Assembly: GCF_023168145.1 (NCBI RefSeq)
Contig: NZ_BQYK01000001.1
Span: 314,306 to 370,527 of the forward strand
From: Sporosarcina sp. NCCP-2222
Lineage (GTDB): Bacteria > Bacillota > Bacilli > Bacillales_A > Planococcaceae
Direction: 5' to 3'
Length of the DNA stretch: 56,222 nt
Below the pieces are notes generated by a model. That model was not told where the DNA came from, searched no databases, and saw only the letters and a program-made list of their open reading frames with translations. How positions within the stretch are numbered: the stretch's first letter is position 1; each line of letters starts with the position of its first letter. Position numbers and translations under genes: made by a program. Of this stretch, positions 26,998 through 38,414 are shown in pieces.

Positions 26998-27468
26998 CTA
27001 TCGCTTAGTACTTTCATCAATACGTGAAATAGTAGTTTGCACTTTAATAGATGGTCCATTATTTTTATCAGTATTGACGCTCACTGTTAATAGGTAGGAA
27101 GGAGAATACCGTACTCCAGCTTCCTCTTTTTTTTGTTTTGTAAAAATTTTCTCTGGCTGTCCTGACAACTCGTATTTAAAAGCTGGATTTGAATAAACCG
27201 AAATGATCTTACCATTCGAGCATTCCTGGACTTCCCACGAACCTTGGTTTTCTTGTATTATTTGATAACACTCATATTTCCTATGTATTCTCTGGATATC
27301 TGTAATAATATAATTCGCATCCTGCTGCATTTGCAGTTTTTTCGTTTCAGTCACATTATATTTCATGCTAATCGCAACGGTGGTCCAGATGAGCACAATA
27401 ACAAGGGACGTTAAAAGGAGTGTTGCCAGCACCTCTACTAACGTCATTCCATCCTGTTTTTTCAACAC
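26998..27468 (-). CDS. Type IV minor pilin (PilW/ComGF-like)
   Basis: The 156-residue product has a short leader ending KKQDG, then MTLVEVLATLLLTSLVIVLIW: a prepilin peptidase site with Glu at +5 and a hydrophobic helix. The rest (about 45-156) is a small beta-rich domain with two cysteines. I chose the GTG at 27468, which has GGAAGGGG six bases upstream and gives a normal-length leader; a TTG at 27498 overlapping the previous stop is possible. It lies between another minor pilin and the solenoid protein, the usual order for a minor pilin priming set. Confidence 0.82.
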   Translation of the reverse strand: MLKKQDGMTLVEVLATLLLTSLVIVLIWTTVAISMKYNVTETKKLQMQQDANYIITDIQRIHRKYECYQIIQENQGSWEVQECSNGKIISVYSNPAFKYELSGQPEKIFTKQKKEEAGVRYSPSYLLTVSVNTDKNNGPSIKVQTTISRIDESTKR

Positions 27469-27494
27469 ACCTTTCACCCCTTCCATCTCTGCGA

Positions 27495-27914
27495 TCAATC
27501 CCGTACATAACCGAATGTTTCACTGACTGGTTTGTTTTCGTGCCCCGGTCTGAAAAATTTAATATGCACTTGATATAATGCAACTTGTTCAGTTGGCTCT
27601 CCTTCTTTTTTCAAGTCGGGAGTCATTTTATATTGAATTGTAACTTTATATCCTTCTACATTATCATCCGAGATTTCACATCTATCAATAATTCCTTTAC
27701 ATTCAGCCGGAATTCCCATATCCTTAATTTCCTCCAACTTACTCCTAGCCAAATTCATCGTCTCCAACTTGCTACCCGTCTTCTCATTAAAATTCGTCAT
27801 CTGCGGAAAAACCGTCATGAAGCCGACGAAGACAATCCCTAAAATAACAAGGGAGGCCAATAACTCCACCAGCGTTACCCCCCGTTCATTGTTGTCCACT
27901 CGTAAACGCTTCAT
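27495..27914 (-). CDS. Type IV minor pilin (PilV-like)
   Basis: The 139-residue product has a basic leader ending ERG, followed by VTLVELLASLVILGIVFVG with Glu at +5, and a C-terminal domain with two cysteines (AECKGIIDRCEI) likely to form a small loop. The ATG at 27914 follows GGGAGGG. It is the first gene after the GGDEF terminator, so it probably opens the pilus operon. The PilV label rests on order and size. Confidence 0.83.
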   Translation of the reverse strand: MKRLRVDNNERGVTLVELLASLVILGIVFVGFMTVFPQMTNFNEKTGSKLETMNLARSKLEEIKDMGIPAECKGIIDRCEISDDNVEGYKVTIQYKMTPDLKKEGEPTEQVALYQVHIKFFRPGHENKPVSETFGYVRD

Positions 27915-28065
27915 GGAATTGCCCTCCCTTTGTTTTCTCTACCACTATTTTCATTGTTTAATCTAACAGATTACATTTTCTTTACATTCCTATCAATCTT
28001 GTTACTTACAGCATACAAAATTCATCAAAACTTATCAACTTTTCTCGAATGCTAGTAAAAAAGAT

Positions 28066-28091
28066 ATAAAAAAAGACCGGTTCCCCGGTCC
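28066..28091 (-). terminator. Terminator between the GGDEF genes and the pilus operon
   Basis: GACCGG (28075-28080) pairs with CCGGTC (28085-28090) around a four-base loop; on the minus strand TTTTTTTAT follows. It lies 4 bases past the stop of the downstream GGDEF gene. Confidence 0.85.
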
Positions 28092-28094
28092 TGT

Positions 28095-29819
28095 TTATAC
28101 AACGGTATTGAACTGAGTTTCTTCGTAGACGCCGACTCGGTTACGGCCGGCCTGCTTTCCGCCAATGTAGAGTGCGCGATCCGCCTTGCGCAATAAATCT
28201 TTCGCGTCGTTTGCATCACTCGGGATGGAGGCGACACCTGCGCTGATGGTCATTTGGACTTGAATGGCCTGCCGGTCTGCTGTGAGATCGGGAATGATTC
28301 GGAAGTTGGTTGCCATGACTTCCATGCGAATTGATTCAGCGATTTTGTAAGCCTGTTGTTTATCGACATTCGGCAGCAACATGACAAATTCCTCGCCTCC
28401 ATAACGTGTGAGGGTCGCACCATGCGCCAAATGGCTTTTCAGAAGTTCCGCAAATGCGCAAAGCAGATCATTCCCACTTTGATGGCCATAGGAATCATTA
28501 ATTGATTTGAAATGGTCAATATCCAAAATGATGACGGACACCTGGCTGATGTCTTTCGTGTGATACCGAATCATTTCCTCGTCCATCTTCCGTTCCAAGT
28601 ATCTAAAATTATGAAGTCCGGTTAAACCGCATCGTTCACTCTTTTCCACTGTTTTTTCAAAATACATAGCTTTGTCGATAGAAGCGATCAAGTATCCGGC
28701 CAGCACACCTATCATTTTAGTATGCAGCTCTGTGAAAATGTACCGACTGCTTGCGGTAAGAATTAAAAAGCCTTCTGTCTTCGATCCTCTGAGTATCGGG
28801 GTGGTCATAACGGATTGAATGGCCGGTGCAAAATGATACTGCTCCAATTTGCTCATCATTTTTCGATTCGAATAAACACAGGTCGCCTCCGTGTCCAGTC
28901 CGTTCCCTGCAATTAGCCAATCTGGACAAGTGAACAGCTCCGCTTTCTCCACAATTTGACCAGCTTCTACTACCCGAAGCATGACTAGCTTATCTTTTCG
29001 TAAATCAATAATATACGCATTCTCATAAGGAATAACCGTTTTGAGCTTACTGATAAATGTGTCCATCACATCCTCCACCCGCAGATTTTTAGCCAGCTGA
29101 TGTCCGATCGCTGTGGCGGAGGTTAGTACGTCATGCAACCCTTCCGATTGGACATATCGCCTTGTGATCAGCAATACAAGAATGAATGGAATACCGATCA
29201 GCAAGAACGATTTATTATCCAAGAGTGCTGTCAAGAAACATAACGTCATGGCAAAAGGAAGTAGCAGTATCGTAATGATGTAGTCCTTCACTGCAGAATC
29301 CCAAAACTCGATCGCCTTATATTTCACGAATTTAAAATAAGCCAGTAGCAATAAGTTATTCATGACGGAATACGTCGAAGCGTACAGAAATCCGAACAAC
29401 GCCAGCCTGCCGACAGATGGTTCACCCACTGTTCCGCCTACTGCGTAATAAACTGCCGCACTTGTAAGTGAAACGATAGCAAAAATCGCCGAGTTACCTG
29501 CGAATCTCATTACTTTTGATGTGGAGGAACGGTCCGAAAATAAGAGTAGAAAGACACCGAACTGGATAAAAAGAAATTCAACTACTAATCCGTAATGAAA
29601 AAACACATAAAATAATACCCATCTGTCCAAACTCAACGAAACACTGTTCAAACGAACCGGCAGCATCATAATGAGCGCATACACAACTAAATTAAATCCA
29701 ATATCGAACCAATCTAACTTGCCAAGCGGGAAATAATGAATGCTGACATATAATATAGATGGGAAAAGCAACAACCACAACGTTAATATGACTCTCTTTT
29801 GCATCGCAGAATATTGCAT
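28095..29819 (-). CDS. Membrane GAF-GGDEF diguanylate cyclase
   Basis: The 574-residue product has about seven N-terminal membrane segments (1-215), a GAF-like domain (about 225-390) and a C-terminal GGDEF domain with an intact active motif GGEEF (474-478). It should make cyclic di-GMP. The RxxD inhibitory site expected just before the motif is absent (AHGA instead), so simple product inhibition is unlikely. The ATG at 29819 has GGAGG six bases upstream; an ATG two codons earlier abuts that site. It lies 16 bases after a homologous gene and directly before the pilus operon, whose PilB has a predicted cyclic di-GMP-binding domain. Confidence 0.88.
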   Translation of the reverse strand: MQYSAMQKRVILTLWLLLFPSILYVSIHYFPLGKLDWFDIGFNLVVYALIMMLPVRLNSVSLSLDRWVLFYVFFHYGLVVEFLFIQFGVFLLLFSDRSSTSKVMRFAGNSAIFAIVSLTSAAVYYAVGGTVGEPSVGRLALFGFLYASTYSVMNNLLLLAYFKFVKYKAIEFWDSAVKDYIITILLLPFAMTLCFLTALLDNKSFLLIGIPFILVLLITRRYVQSEGLHDVLTSATAIGHQLAKNLRVEDVMDTFISKLKTVIPYENAYIIDLRKDKLVMLRVVEAGQIVEKAELFTCPDWLIAGNGLDTEATCVYSNRKMMSKLEQYHFAPAIQSVMTTPILRGSKTEGFLILTASSRYIFTELHTKMIGVLAGYLIASIDKAMYFEKTVEKSERCGLTGLHNFRYLERKMDEEMIRYHTKDISQVSVIILDIDHFKSINDSYGHQSGNDLLCAFAELLKSHLAHGATLTRYGGEEFVMLLPNVDKQQAYKIAESIRMEVMATNFRIIPDLTADRQAIQVQMTISAGVASIPSDANDAKDLLRKADRALYIGGKQAGRNRVGVYEETQFNTVV

Positions 29820-29835
29820 TCCCATCCTCCATTCG

Positions 29836-31539
29836 TTATCTCACATATTGTGCAACCCTATCCCGACCCGCCTGCTTCGCACCAATGTAGAGGGCCCGGT
29901 CCGCATTCCGCAACAGGGTCATCGCTTCGTCAGCATCATCCGGAGCTGCAGATACGCCAATACTTGAAGTAATGAATACATCAAGTTGCCGTTTATCCTC
30001 ACTTAAATCAGGAATGATTGCAAATGGCGTGGCTCTGATTTGCTGCCGTAATGCTTCCGCAAAAAGATACGCCTCGTCTTTTTGTTTATTTGGAAGCAAG
30101 ACTAAAAACTCTTCACCGCCGTACCTGCCGACCGTCGCGCCTTCCGGTTTTACTTGCTCTAACAGTTCCGCAAAACTCGCAAGTATATCATTTCCACTTT
30201 GATGCCCATACGTGTCATTAACTTGTTTAAAATGGTCAATGTCCACCATGACAATGGAAAGTGACCTAAGATCTCCTCTGCCAAGCTTTTTCATATCGCC
30301 GGACAGCTTATCTTCGAGATATTTGTAGTTATAGAGCTTTGTCAATGCGCATTTTTCACTCTTCGCCAGCGCTTCCTGCATATACCTCGCTTTGTCGAGA
30401 GACACGATGAAGTAAGAGCCAAGTAAATCCAAAATCTTCAGCTGATATTCCTTGAAAGCCTTTCTTCTTCTAGAACCGAGCAGAAGTATGAATTCAACTT
30501 CATCTTGATGGGAAATCGGTACACATAGAATACTTTCCAAATCCAGCGGCGCGAAGTGCAGTGCGATATCTTCCCATTCGGATCTTCGCCGGTATATGAC
30601 AGGCTCCGTTTTGGAGAGCACACTTCCAGCAATCCCCTGCCCGATTTGAAATGACTCAAATCCATTTTCAATAAATTTGTCGTCTTCCAAAACCCTCACT
30701 TGCTCCAGCCATTGCCCATGACTTTTGAACAAGTACACATGATCGGACTGGAACAGGATACTTACCTTTTGGATAAATTGATCCCGTACTTGCTGGACAC
30801 TAGATATGCCAGCCAATTCATTGCCGATCTCACCCGCCCTTTTCAAATCACTGTTCACTCGCTCCGATTTACTATATTGACGGATAATTGTAACCGTCAC
30901 CAAATACGGAATGCCAATTAAAGCAAATGCACTTTCCCCAATGGCCTCTAGTAAAAAGTACAGCGTTAAGGAAATCGGAAGCAGAAGGACGACGCTTCCA
31001 TATTCAAAGGCAATATCGCGAAACGTAAAAACAGATGAACTCCTGCTATACATAAAATAGATTTTGAGTATCGATAAATTGGCAACCGTATAAAATAGCC
31101 GGTAGACAGCGAGGCTGACGAGAGCGATTCCAAAGTGATTCGTTCCGATATCACCACCAACAAAATAGAACCCGAAAGCCGCCACTGCCGAAGTGATCAT
31201 GACCATCGATGAATTAATGAAATACCTCTTGACGAACGGCAATGAACTTTTTTGTACGGTCAATGTAGCGAAAAGCGCCAGCTGGCTAATTATTATTTCA
31301 ACGAACAGCCCATACTCCAGAAATACAGCCATCGTCACCCACATCGTCAATGAAATAGGTTTACCATTAAATTTTACTATGAAAGAAGACGTCAGTAAGG
31401 CCATGAACGTATAAAGAATGATTCTGAACCAATCAAATGACTGCGGCGAGAAATTTGCCCATGCAAAATAGAGTCCAGAAGGAACAATGAGCAGCCAACA
31501 AAAGAAAAAAATAAGTATATGATCTCTCTTCTGGGACAT
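29836..31539 (-). CDS. Membrane GAF-GGDEF diguanylate cyclase, paralogue
   Basis: The 567-residue product has the same plan as its downstream neighbour: about seven membrane segments (1-210), a GAF-like domain (about 225-385) and a GGDEF domain with GGEEF at 474-478, the same residue number as in the neighbour. The RxxD site is again missing (PEGA). The two are about 35-40 percent alike by eye, so this is an old tandem duplication. The ATG at 31539 follows AAGGAGG. The stop lies 16 bases before the second gene's start, so they form one transcript. Confidence 0.88.
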   Translation of the reverse strand: MSQKRDHILIFFFCWLLIVPSGLYFAWANFSPQSFDWFRIILYTFMALLTSSFIVKFNGKPISLTMWVTMAVFLEYGLFVEIIISQLALFATLTVQKSSLPFVKRYFINSSMVMITSAVAAFGFYFVGGDIGTNHFGIALVSLAVYRLFYTVANLSILKIYFMYSRSSSVFTFRDIAFEYGSVVLLLPISLTLYFLLEAIGESAFALIGIPYLVTVTIIRQYSKSERVNSDLKRAGEIGNELAGISSVQQVRDQFIQKVSILFQSDHVYLFKSHGQWLEQVRVLEDDKFIENGFESFQIGQGIAGSVLSKTEPVIYRRRSEWEDIALHFAPLDLESILCVPISHQDEVEFILLLGSRRRKAFKEYQLKILDLLGSYFIVSLDKARYMQEALAKSEKCALTKLYNYKYLEDKLSGDMKKLGRGDLRSLSIVMVDIDHFKQVNDTYGHQSGNDILASFAELLEQVKPEGATVGRYGGEEFLVLLPNKQKDEAYLFAEALRQQIRATPFAIIPDLSEDKRQLDVFITSSIGVSAAPDDADEAMTLLRNADRALYIGAKQAGRDRVAQYVR

Positions 31540-31625
31540 TTCTCATTTCCTCCTTACCTAATTAAAAGGGTTCTTAATTTATTTTACACGTTTACCAATT
31601 CATTACACTTAATGAACTTCCATCC

Positions 31626-32855
31626 TCATTTTAACTCAAAGTAGTCCAAAAGACTAGTGATTAGATACAGTGACCCTGCAACTATTTTCTTCCTAGTATT
31701 TCCTCTTGTTAGTATTATAGAATCAGCTTCCAATTTTGTCACCCTTTTTGTACTATACCGACAACTTTCCATAAGCTGTTCAGCAGAGGCGGCTTGTGGA
31801 TGTGGAAAAGAGATAAATGTAAAGGATTTAGCCACGGGAATCAGTTCATCGAGGGTCTTTTGAATATCTTTGGTTTGCAGCATCCCAATTATAAAATCAA
31901 CTTTCTCTCCAGGGAACTCTGTCCGGATCGTATCAGCTAGTGCTTTAGCTGCAGCCGGATTATGTGCACCATCCAGAAATACCCCCTCGCTAATTTCCTG
32001 AAACCGGAACGGAAGCTGTGCTTTGGCAATGGCGGCTGCGACGGCTGGCTGTTCCAAATTAATTCCCGCAAGCAACAGTGCTTCCAAAGCAACGGCGGCG
32101 TTTCTTGCCTGGTGTGGTCCTTTCATCTTCCTCGTTTGCCATTCGAATGAAGCTAAACCGATGAATCGCTCCGTTTCCCCTGTCTCCAATGTAAAATCAA
32201 CTCCGAAGCTTCTCCAAGGGCTTTCTAGCGTATCTGCCTTTTGTTCAATCACAGCTTTTGCCTCATCCGGCAAACTTCCCGTTACGACAGGCACCTGCTT
32301 CTTAATGATTCCCGCCTTATGGCCCGCAATTTCTGTAAGTGTCGTTCCGAGAAACCCTTCATGGTCTAGTGCGATGGAAGTAATGATAGATACGAGTGGC
32401 GTTACCACGTTTGTGCTGTCCAGCTCTCCGCCCATTCCGCATTCCAGCAAAACATAATCTGGAGCATTCCGTTGGAACACCAAGAATGCAGCAACCGTCA
32501 GCAACTCAAAATCTGTTAGTAACCCGCTAATGCCATTTTCCTTCATGCAGCGAAACGCTACGTCCAACTCCGTTCTGCTGGCCGGCAGCCCGTCTAATCT
32601 GATCTGATCATGCAGATCGACAAGTGCGGGAGAAGAAAATACCCCTGTCTGATAGCCGTGCTCTTTAAGAATAGCTTCCATAAAGGCAACAGTGGAGCCT
32701 TTCCCATTTGTCCCCGCCACATGGATAATTTTCAACTCTTTTTCCGGATTTCCGACGCGGCGCAACGCCTCTTTCACGTGATCCAGCCCTGGTTTTATTT
32801 CGCTATCACTACGAATGTCCCATCGCTCTTTATATTCATCCAATTTTGGAATCAA
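31626..32855 (-). CDS. folC: Folylpolyglutamate synthase / dihydrofolate synthase FolC
   Basis: FolC adds glutamate to folates and dihydropteroate. The 409-residue enzyme carries the Mur ligase-type P-loop HVAGTNGKGST (45-55), the folate-site segment DYVLLECGMGGELDSTNV and the C-terminal ligase motif FLDGAHNP. It starts at a TTG at 32855 behind GGAGGG. In B. subtilis it lies between valS and comC; here an ATP-grasp island separates it from valS and the pilus locus separates it from comC. Confidence 0.95.
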   Translation of the reverse strand: MIPKLDEYKERWDIRSDSEIKPGLDHVKEALRRVGNPEKELKIIHVAGTNGKGSTVAFMEAILKEHGYQTGVFSSPALVDLHDQIRLDGLPASRTELDVAFRCMKENGISGLLTDFELLTVAAFLVFQRNAPDYVLLECGMGGELDSTNVVTPLVSIITSIALDHEGFLGTTLTEIAGHKAGIIKKQVPVVTGSLPDEAKAVIEQKADTLESPWRSFGVDFTLETGETERFIGLASFEWQTRKMKGPHQARNAAVALEALLLAGINLEQPAVAAAIAKAQLPFRFQEISEGVFLDGAHNPAAAKALADTIRTEFPGEKVDFIIGMLQTKDIQKTLDELIPVAKSFTFISFPHPQAASAEQLMESCRYSTKRVTKLEADSIILTRGNTRKKIVAGSLYLITSLLDYFELK

Positions 32856-32918
32856 TTGAATCCCTCCGTGTGTTAAAATCAGCTTAGGGTAAGTATATCA
32901 TGGCCGGAGGGGTCCTAT

Positions 32919-33785
32919 ATGAGAAGTTGTTGGGTGATTTACAATGGCAGTTTAACTAGCGATAAATTCCTAGATCAGGCAGTACTTGTTGCGGAAGCGG
33001 CAGAGCGGGCAGGCATTCAGGCGACATTGAAAAAGAACTTTGAGGTACTGATCGATCTCTCAGCGCCAATTCGTAATCGGCCAGATTTTGTCGTTTTCCT
33101 CGATAAAGACATTTTGCTCGCGACCTATTTGAAACAGAATGGCATCCCCGTCTTCAATGATCCGGATGTCATCGAAACGTGTGACAACAAAGCAAAACAA
33201 TATATTAAACTTGCAAATGCAGGCATCCCGATGCCTAAAACGATCATTGCGCCAAAAGTGTATCCGAATTTCACCATACAGAACACCGGATATTATGAAA
33301 ATGTACTCAAGCAACTTGGCTTGCCGCTCATTATAAAAGAAGGACATGGCTCTTTCGGCATGAAAGTGTATTTGATTGAAACAGAAGAAGACTTTTATGC
33401 GAAAGTCGATGAATTGAGAGGGATTGATTATGTATTTCAACAGTTCATTGCATCGAGCCGAGGGCGTGACATTAGGGTCAATATTGTCGGCGGTGAAATC
33501 GTGGCGGCCATGTATCGTTCGTCTGAAACCGATTTCCGGGCGAATATTACAAATGGCGGGGTGGCAAGCGTTATCGAACTCTCCGATGAGCAAAAGTCGA
33601 TTGCATTGCAAGCTGCCGAGGCGGTTGGGGCCGAATTTGCCGGCGTCGATTTGTTATTTGGCGAAAGCGGACAGCCGCTCGTCTGTGAAGTGAACGCTGC
33701 CGCACATATCCGCAATATTTATAATGTCACGGGCATTAATGTTGCGGATAAGATGATTGAATATATTGTAGGGAAGCTGTCATGA
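32919..33785 (+). CDS. RimK-like ATP-grasp ligase (first of pair)
   Basis: The 288-residue product has an N-terminal preATP-grasp domain (1-90) and an ATP-grasp domain (about 95-280) with the ATP loop KEGHGSFGMKVYL, the segment SRGRDIRVNIVGGEIVAAMYR, and metal ligands in FAGVDLLF and CEVN. This is the RimK/LysX type, which forms peptide bonds between a carboxylate and an amine. The substrate is unknown. The ATG follows GGAGGGG. It is transcribed divergently from folC and overlaps the second ATP-grasp gene by four bases (ATGA). Confidence 0.88.
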   Translation: MRSCWVIYNGSLTSDKFLDQAVLVAEAAERAGIQATLKKNFEVLIDLSAPIRNRPDFVVFLDKDILLATYLKQNGIPVFNDPDVIETCDNKAKQYIKLANAGIPMPKTIIAPKVYPNFTIQNTGYYENVLKQLGLPLIIKEGHGSFGMKVYLIETEEDFYAKVDELRGIDYVFQQFIASSRGRDIRVNIVGGEIVAAMYRSSETDFRANITNGGVASVIELSDEQKSIALQAAEAVGAEFAGVDLLFGESGQPLVCEVNAAAHIRNIYNVTGINVADKMIEYIVGKLS

Positions 33786-34582
33786 AAGGATGTCTTTATT
33801 ATTCATCCGCGGAGGCCGAACGAAATAAAGGATTTATTGATGACTTGAAGAATTCAGCCCATCGATTGGATATGGAATTGACACTTATCGTGGATGAAGA
33901 ACAACCTGCTGAGGATGCTGATTTCATTATTTTCCGCGATCGAAATCCAGAGCTATCTGCGAATTGGGAGGCCGCAGGGTTTCGACTGTTCAACCGGTCG
34001 GAAGTGAACCGGATCGCTAATGATAAATTCAAGACTTATGAACTTGCAGCATTGCTCGGCATTCCTGCCGTCCCTACAAAAAAAGTCGGCTCAGCCGATG
34101 AGCTTTCCGTCTTCCCGAACGTCTTAAAAACGTGTGATGGCCATGGTGGCAATGAGGTTTCTCTTTGCCAATCGAAAGAAGAAGCGGAGGATTTTTTCAA
34201 TACGTTTGCTGGCCGGAACATCATTACCCAGCCTTTTGTTGAATCGAACAGCACGGATATACGGGTGTTCATGCTCGGGAATGAAGTACTAGGTGCCGTA
34301 AAACGCATAGGACGCGATTCGTTCAAATCAAACTATACATTAGGCGGCTCCGTGGAACGATACATTCTTTCTGCATCACAGGAAAAGGAAGCGCAAACCA
34401 TGGCGAAGGCTTTAAAAAGCGACTATATCGGCATCGACTTTCTCCTGTTGCCGGATGGCCGCTGGCTGCTGAACGAAGTGGAGGATCCAGTCGGAGCCAG
34501 ATCGTTATATGTAACACATGACGTCTCCCCTGCTGCTGAATTGATGAAATATGTTAAGAGAACATTCATGGATCATGGATGA
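33782..34582 (+). CDS. RimK-like ATP-grasp protein (second of pair)
   Basis: The 266-residue product is a diverged ATP-grasp protein: FRDRNPELS and RLFNRSEVNRIANDKFKTYE in the front domain, KTCDGHGGNEVSL as the ATP loop, STDIRVFMLGNEVLGAVKR, and YIGIDFLLLPDG with NEVED where the partner has CEVN. The usual Asn metal ligand is thus Glu here, which may change activity. It overlaps the upstream gene (ATGA), so the two proteins are made together and may act as a heteromer or in two successive ligations. No peptide precursor gene is visible nearby. Confidence 0.85.
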   Translation: MKGCLYYSSAEAERNKGFIDDLKNSAHRLDMELTLIVDEEQPAEDADFIIFRDRNPELSANWEAAGFRLFNRSEVNRIANDKFKTYELAALLGIPAVPTKKVGSADELSVFPNVLKTCDGHGGNEVSLCQSKEEAEDFFNTFAGRNIITQPFVESNSTDIRVFMLGNEVLGAVKRIGRDSFKSNYTLGGSVERYILSASQEKEAQTMAKALKSDYIGIDFLLLPDGRWLLNEVEDPVGARSLYVTHDVSPAAELMKYVKRTFMDHG

Positions 34583-34651
34583 CAATGGGGCGAGAAAGGC
34601 GCACGATTCACACTGCAGTCATGGAATGGAAAGCGCCGAGGAGGCAAGAAG

Positions 34652-35100
34652 ATGAACCTGCCCGAAATGATTATCATTCCGTATCGCCCGGAATATGCTG
34701 AACAAACTGTGAGCATGTGGCGTACTAGTAAAGAAAAGGCCATTTGCCGGAATGAAATTCATAGCTTTGAGGAGCATGTTTATTTTTTAAATCAATTGTA
34801 CCAAAGCATTTTCATATAGACATCGCCTTATTTAACCAGCAAGTAGTAGGCATGATTGCGTATAATAATGAGGAAATTAGCCAGCTCTATATTCATGTTG
34901 ACTATCAAGGCTTTGGTATCGGCCAATTATTCCTGGACATTGCTAAATCGCAATCAAGCGGGAAGCTAACAGTAACTACATTTGAAATAAATAAAAACGC
35001 GCAACGTTTTTATGAAAAGAATGGGTTTCAAAAAGTTGGCAGAGGACATGAAAACGAAGAAGGCTTGCCTGATATTCAATATGAATGGCATGCCAGATAA
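34652..35100 (+). pseudogene. Frameshifted GNAT acetyltransferase
   Basis: A good ribosome binding site (GAGGAGG) precedes an ATG at 34652. The first frame runs 55 codons (IIIPYRPEYAEQTVSMWRTS) to a TAG at 34817. The matching second half lies in another frame from about 34798 (HFHIDIALFNQQVVGMIA) to 35100 and holds the acetyl-CoA motif QGFGIGQLFLDIAK and a typical C-terminal NAQRFYEKNGF. One missing or extra base near 34795 would join them into a protein of about 148 residues. It is either a recent pseudogene or a sequencing error. It follows the ATP-grasp pair by about 70 bases. Confidence 0.82.
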
Positions 35101-35136
35101 ATGAATCGAATAACGGTCGGCGATAAGAAATGATAT

Positions 35137-35165
35137 AAACGCACAGCTACGCCTGTGCGTTTTTC
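35137..35165 (+). terminator. Terminator of the ATP-grasp/acetyltransferase transcript
   Basis: ACGCACAG (35139-35146) pairs with CTGTGCGT (35153-35160), six-base loop, followed by TTTT on the plus strand. It lies 38 bases past the acetyltransferase stop. Confidence 0.85.
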
Positions 35166-35197
35166 ACTCTCCATATGTTCCTCATGAATGTTGTGTG

Positions 35198-35512
35198 CTA
35201 ATTAACCTGCCTGCCGTTCTTATTCACAAATTGAAGTAGTACAAAATTTACCCACGATATAATCGGGATAGCAATTATTAAAGTAAGTGATTCTGAATCG
35301 TCGACACCAAAAATACGCGCCTCTTCATTCATATTGTACATAATGAACATGGTAGAAAGTAAGATGATGATATTTACAAATACAGCTGATACCATACTCC
35401 ATACTTTATGTTCCGTCTTTTTTAGGATAGCAACCGACCCGATTGCTGAGATAAATAGAGAAAAGAATATCATTACATATACCAGATGAATTCCCCCTAT
35501 TTTTTCTTTCAT
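35198..35512 (-). CDS. Small membrane protein of unknown function
   Basis: The 104-residue product has three likely membrane segments (about 8-28, 40-60 and 76-96) separated by short polar loops and ends in a basic tail. I do not recognise a family. The ATG at 35512 (MKEKIGG) follows a weak AAGTTGAAGAAAAG site; the frame is open to 35584, but the extra basic residues look non-coding. It is convergent with the ATP-grasp transcript and lies between two terminators, so it is probably a single-gene unit. Confidence 0.55.
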   Translation of the reverse strand: MKEKIGGIHLVYVMIFFSLFISAIGSVAILKKTEHKVWSMVSAVFVNIIILLSTMFIMYNMNEEARIFGVDDSESLTLIIAIPIISWVNFVLLQFVNKNGRQVN

Positions 35513-35644
35513 CTTCTTTTCTTCAACTTTACCACATAAACGGTTTCTCCTTAAAGATCTTTTCCATAGGATACCAATTCCCAATCGCTTTGATCAAAGT
35601 ACTTTGGAACTTCACAAACCAATATAAAAAACACCTCAGATACA

Positions 35645-35686
35645 ACAAAAAAGCTGGCGGTCTCTTCTGATAGAAGGCCGCCAGCT
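35645..35686 (-). terminator. Terminator after valS
   Basis: AGCTGGCGG (35652-35660) pairs with CCGCCAGCT (35678-35686), with extra pairing inside the 17-base loop. On the minus strand it is followed by TTTTTTG. It starts 5 bases past the valS stop. Confidence 0.9.
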
Positions 35687-35690
35687 GTTA

Positions 35691-38336
<2,646 letters not shown>

Positions 38337-38414
38337 ACCAATTCCTCCTTCATTTCAACCATTACTCTACAGGATGCATATGAGCGAAAAAGATGCGGGA
38401 AGGTTTTCCGGAAA

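Noticed and set aside
15824..35100. Idea that the pilus and ATP-grasp region is a mobile island
   Set aside because: No integrase, transposase, tRNA target or flanking direct repeats were seen; pilM-N-O and comC are tightly interleaved with resident genes.
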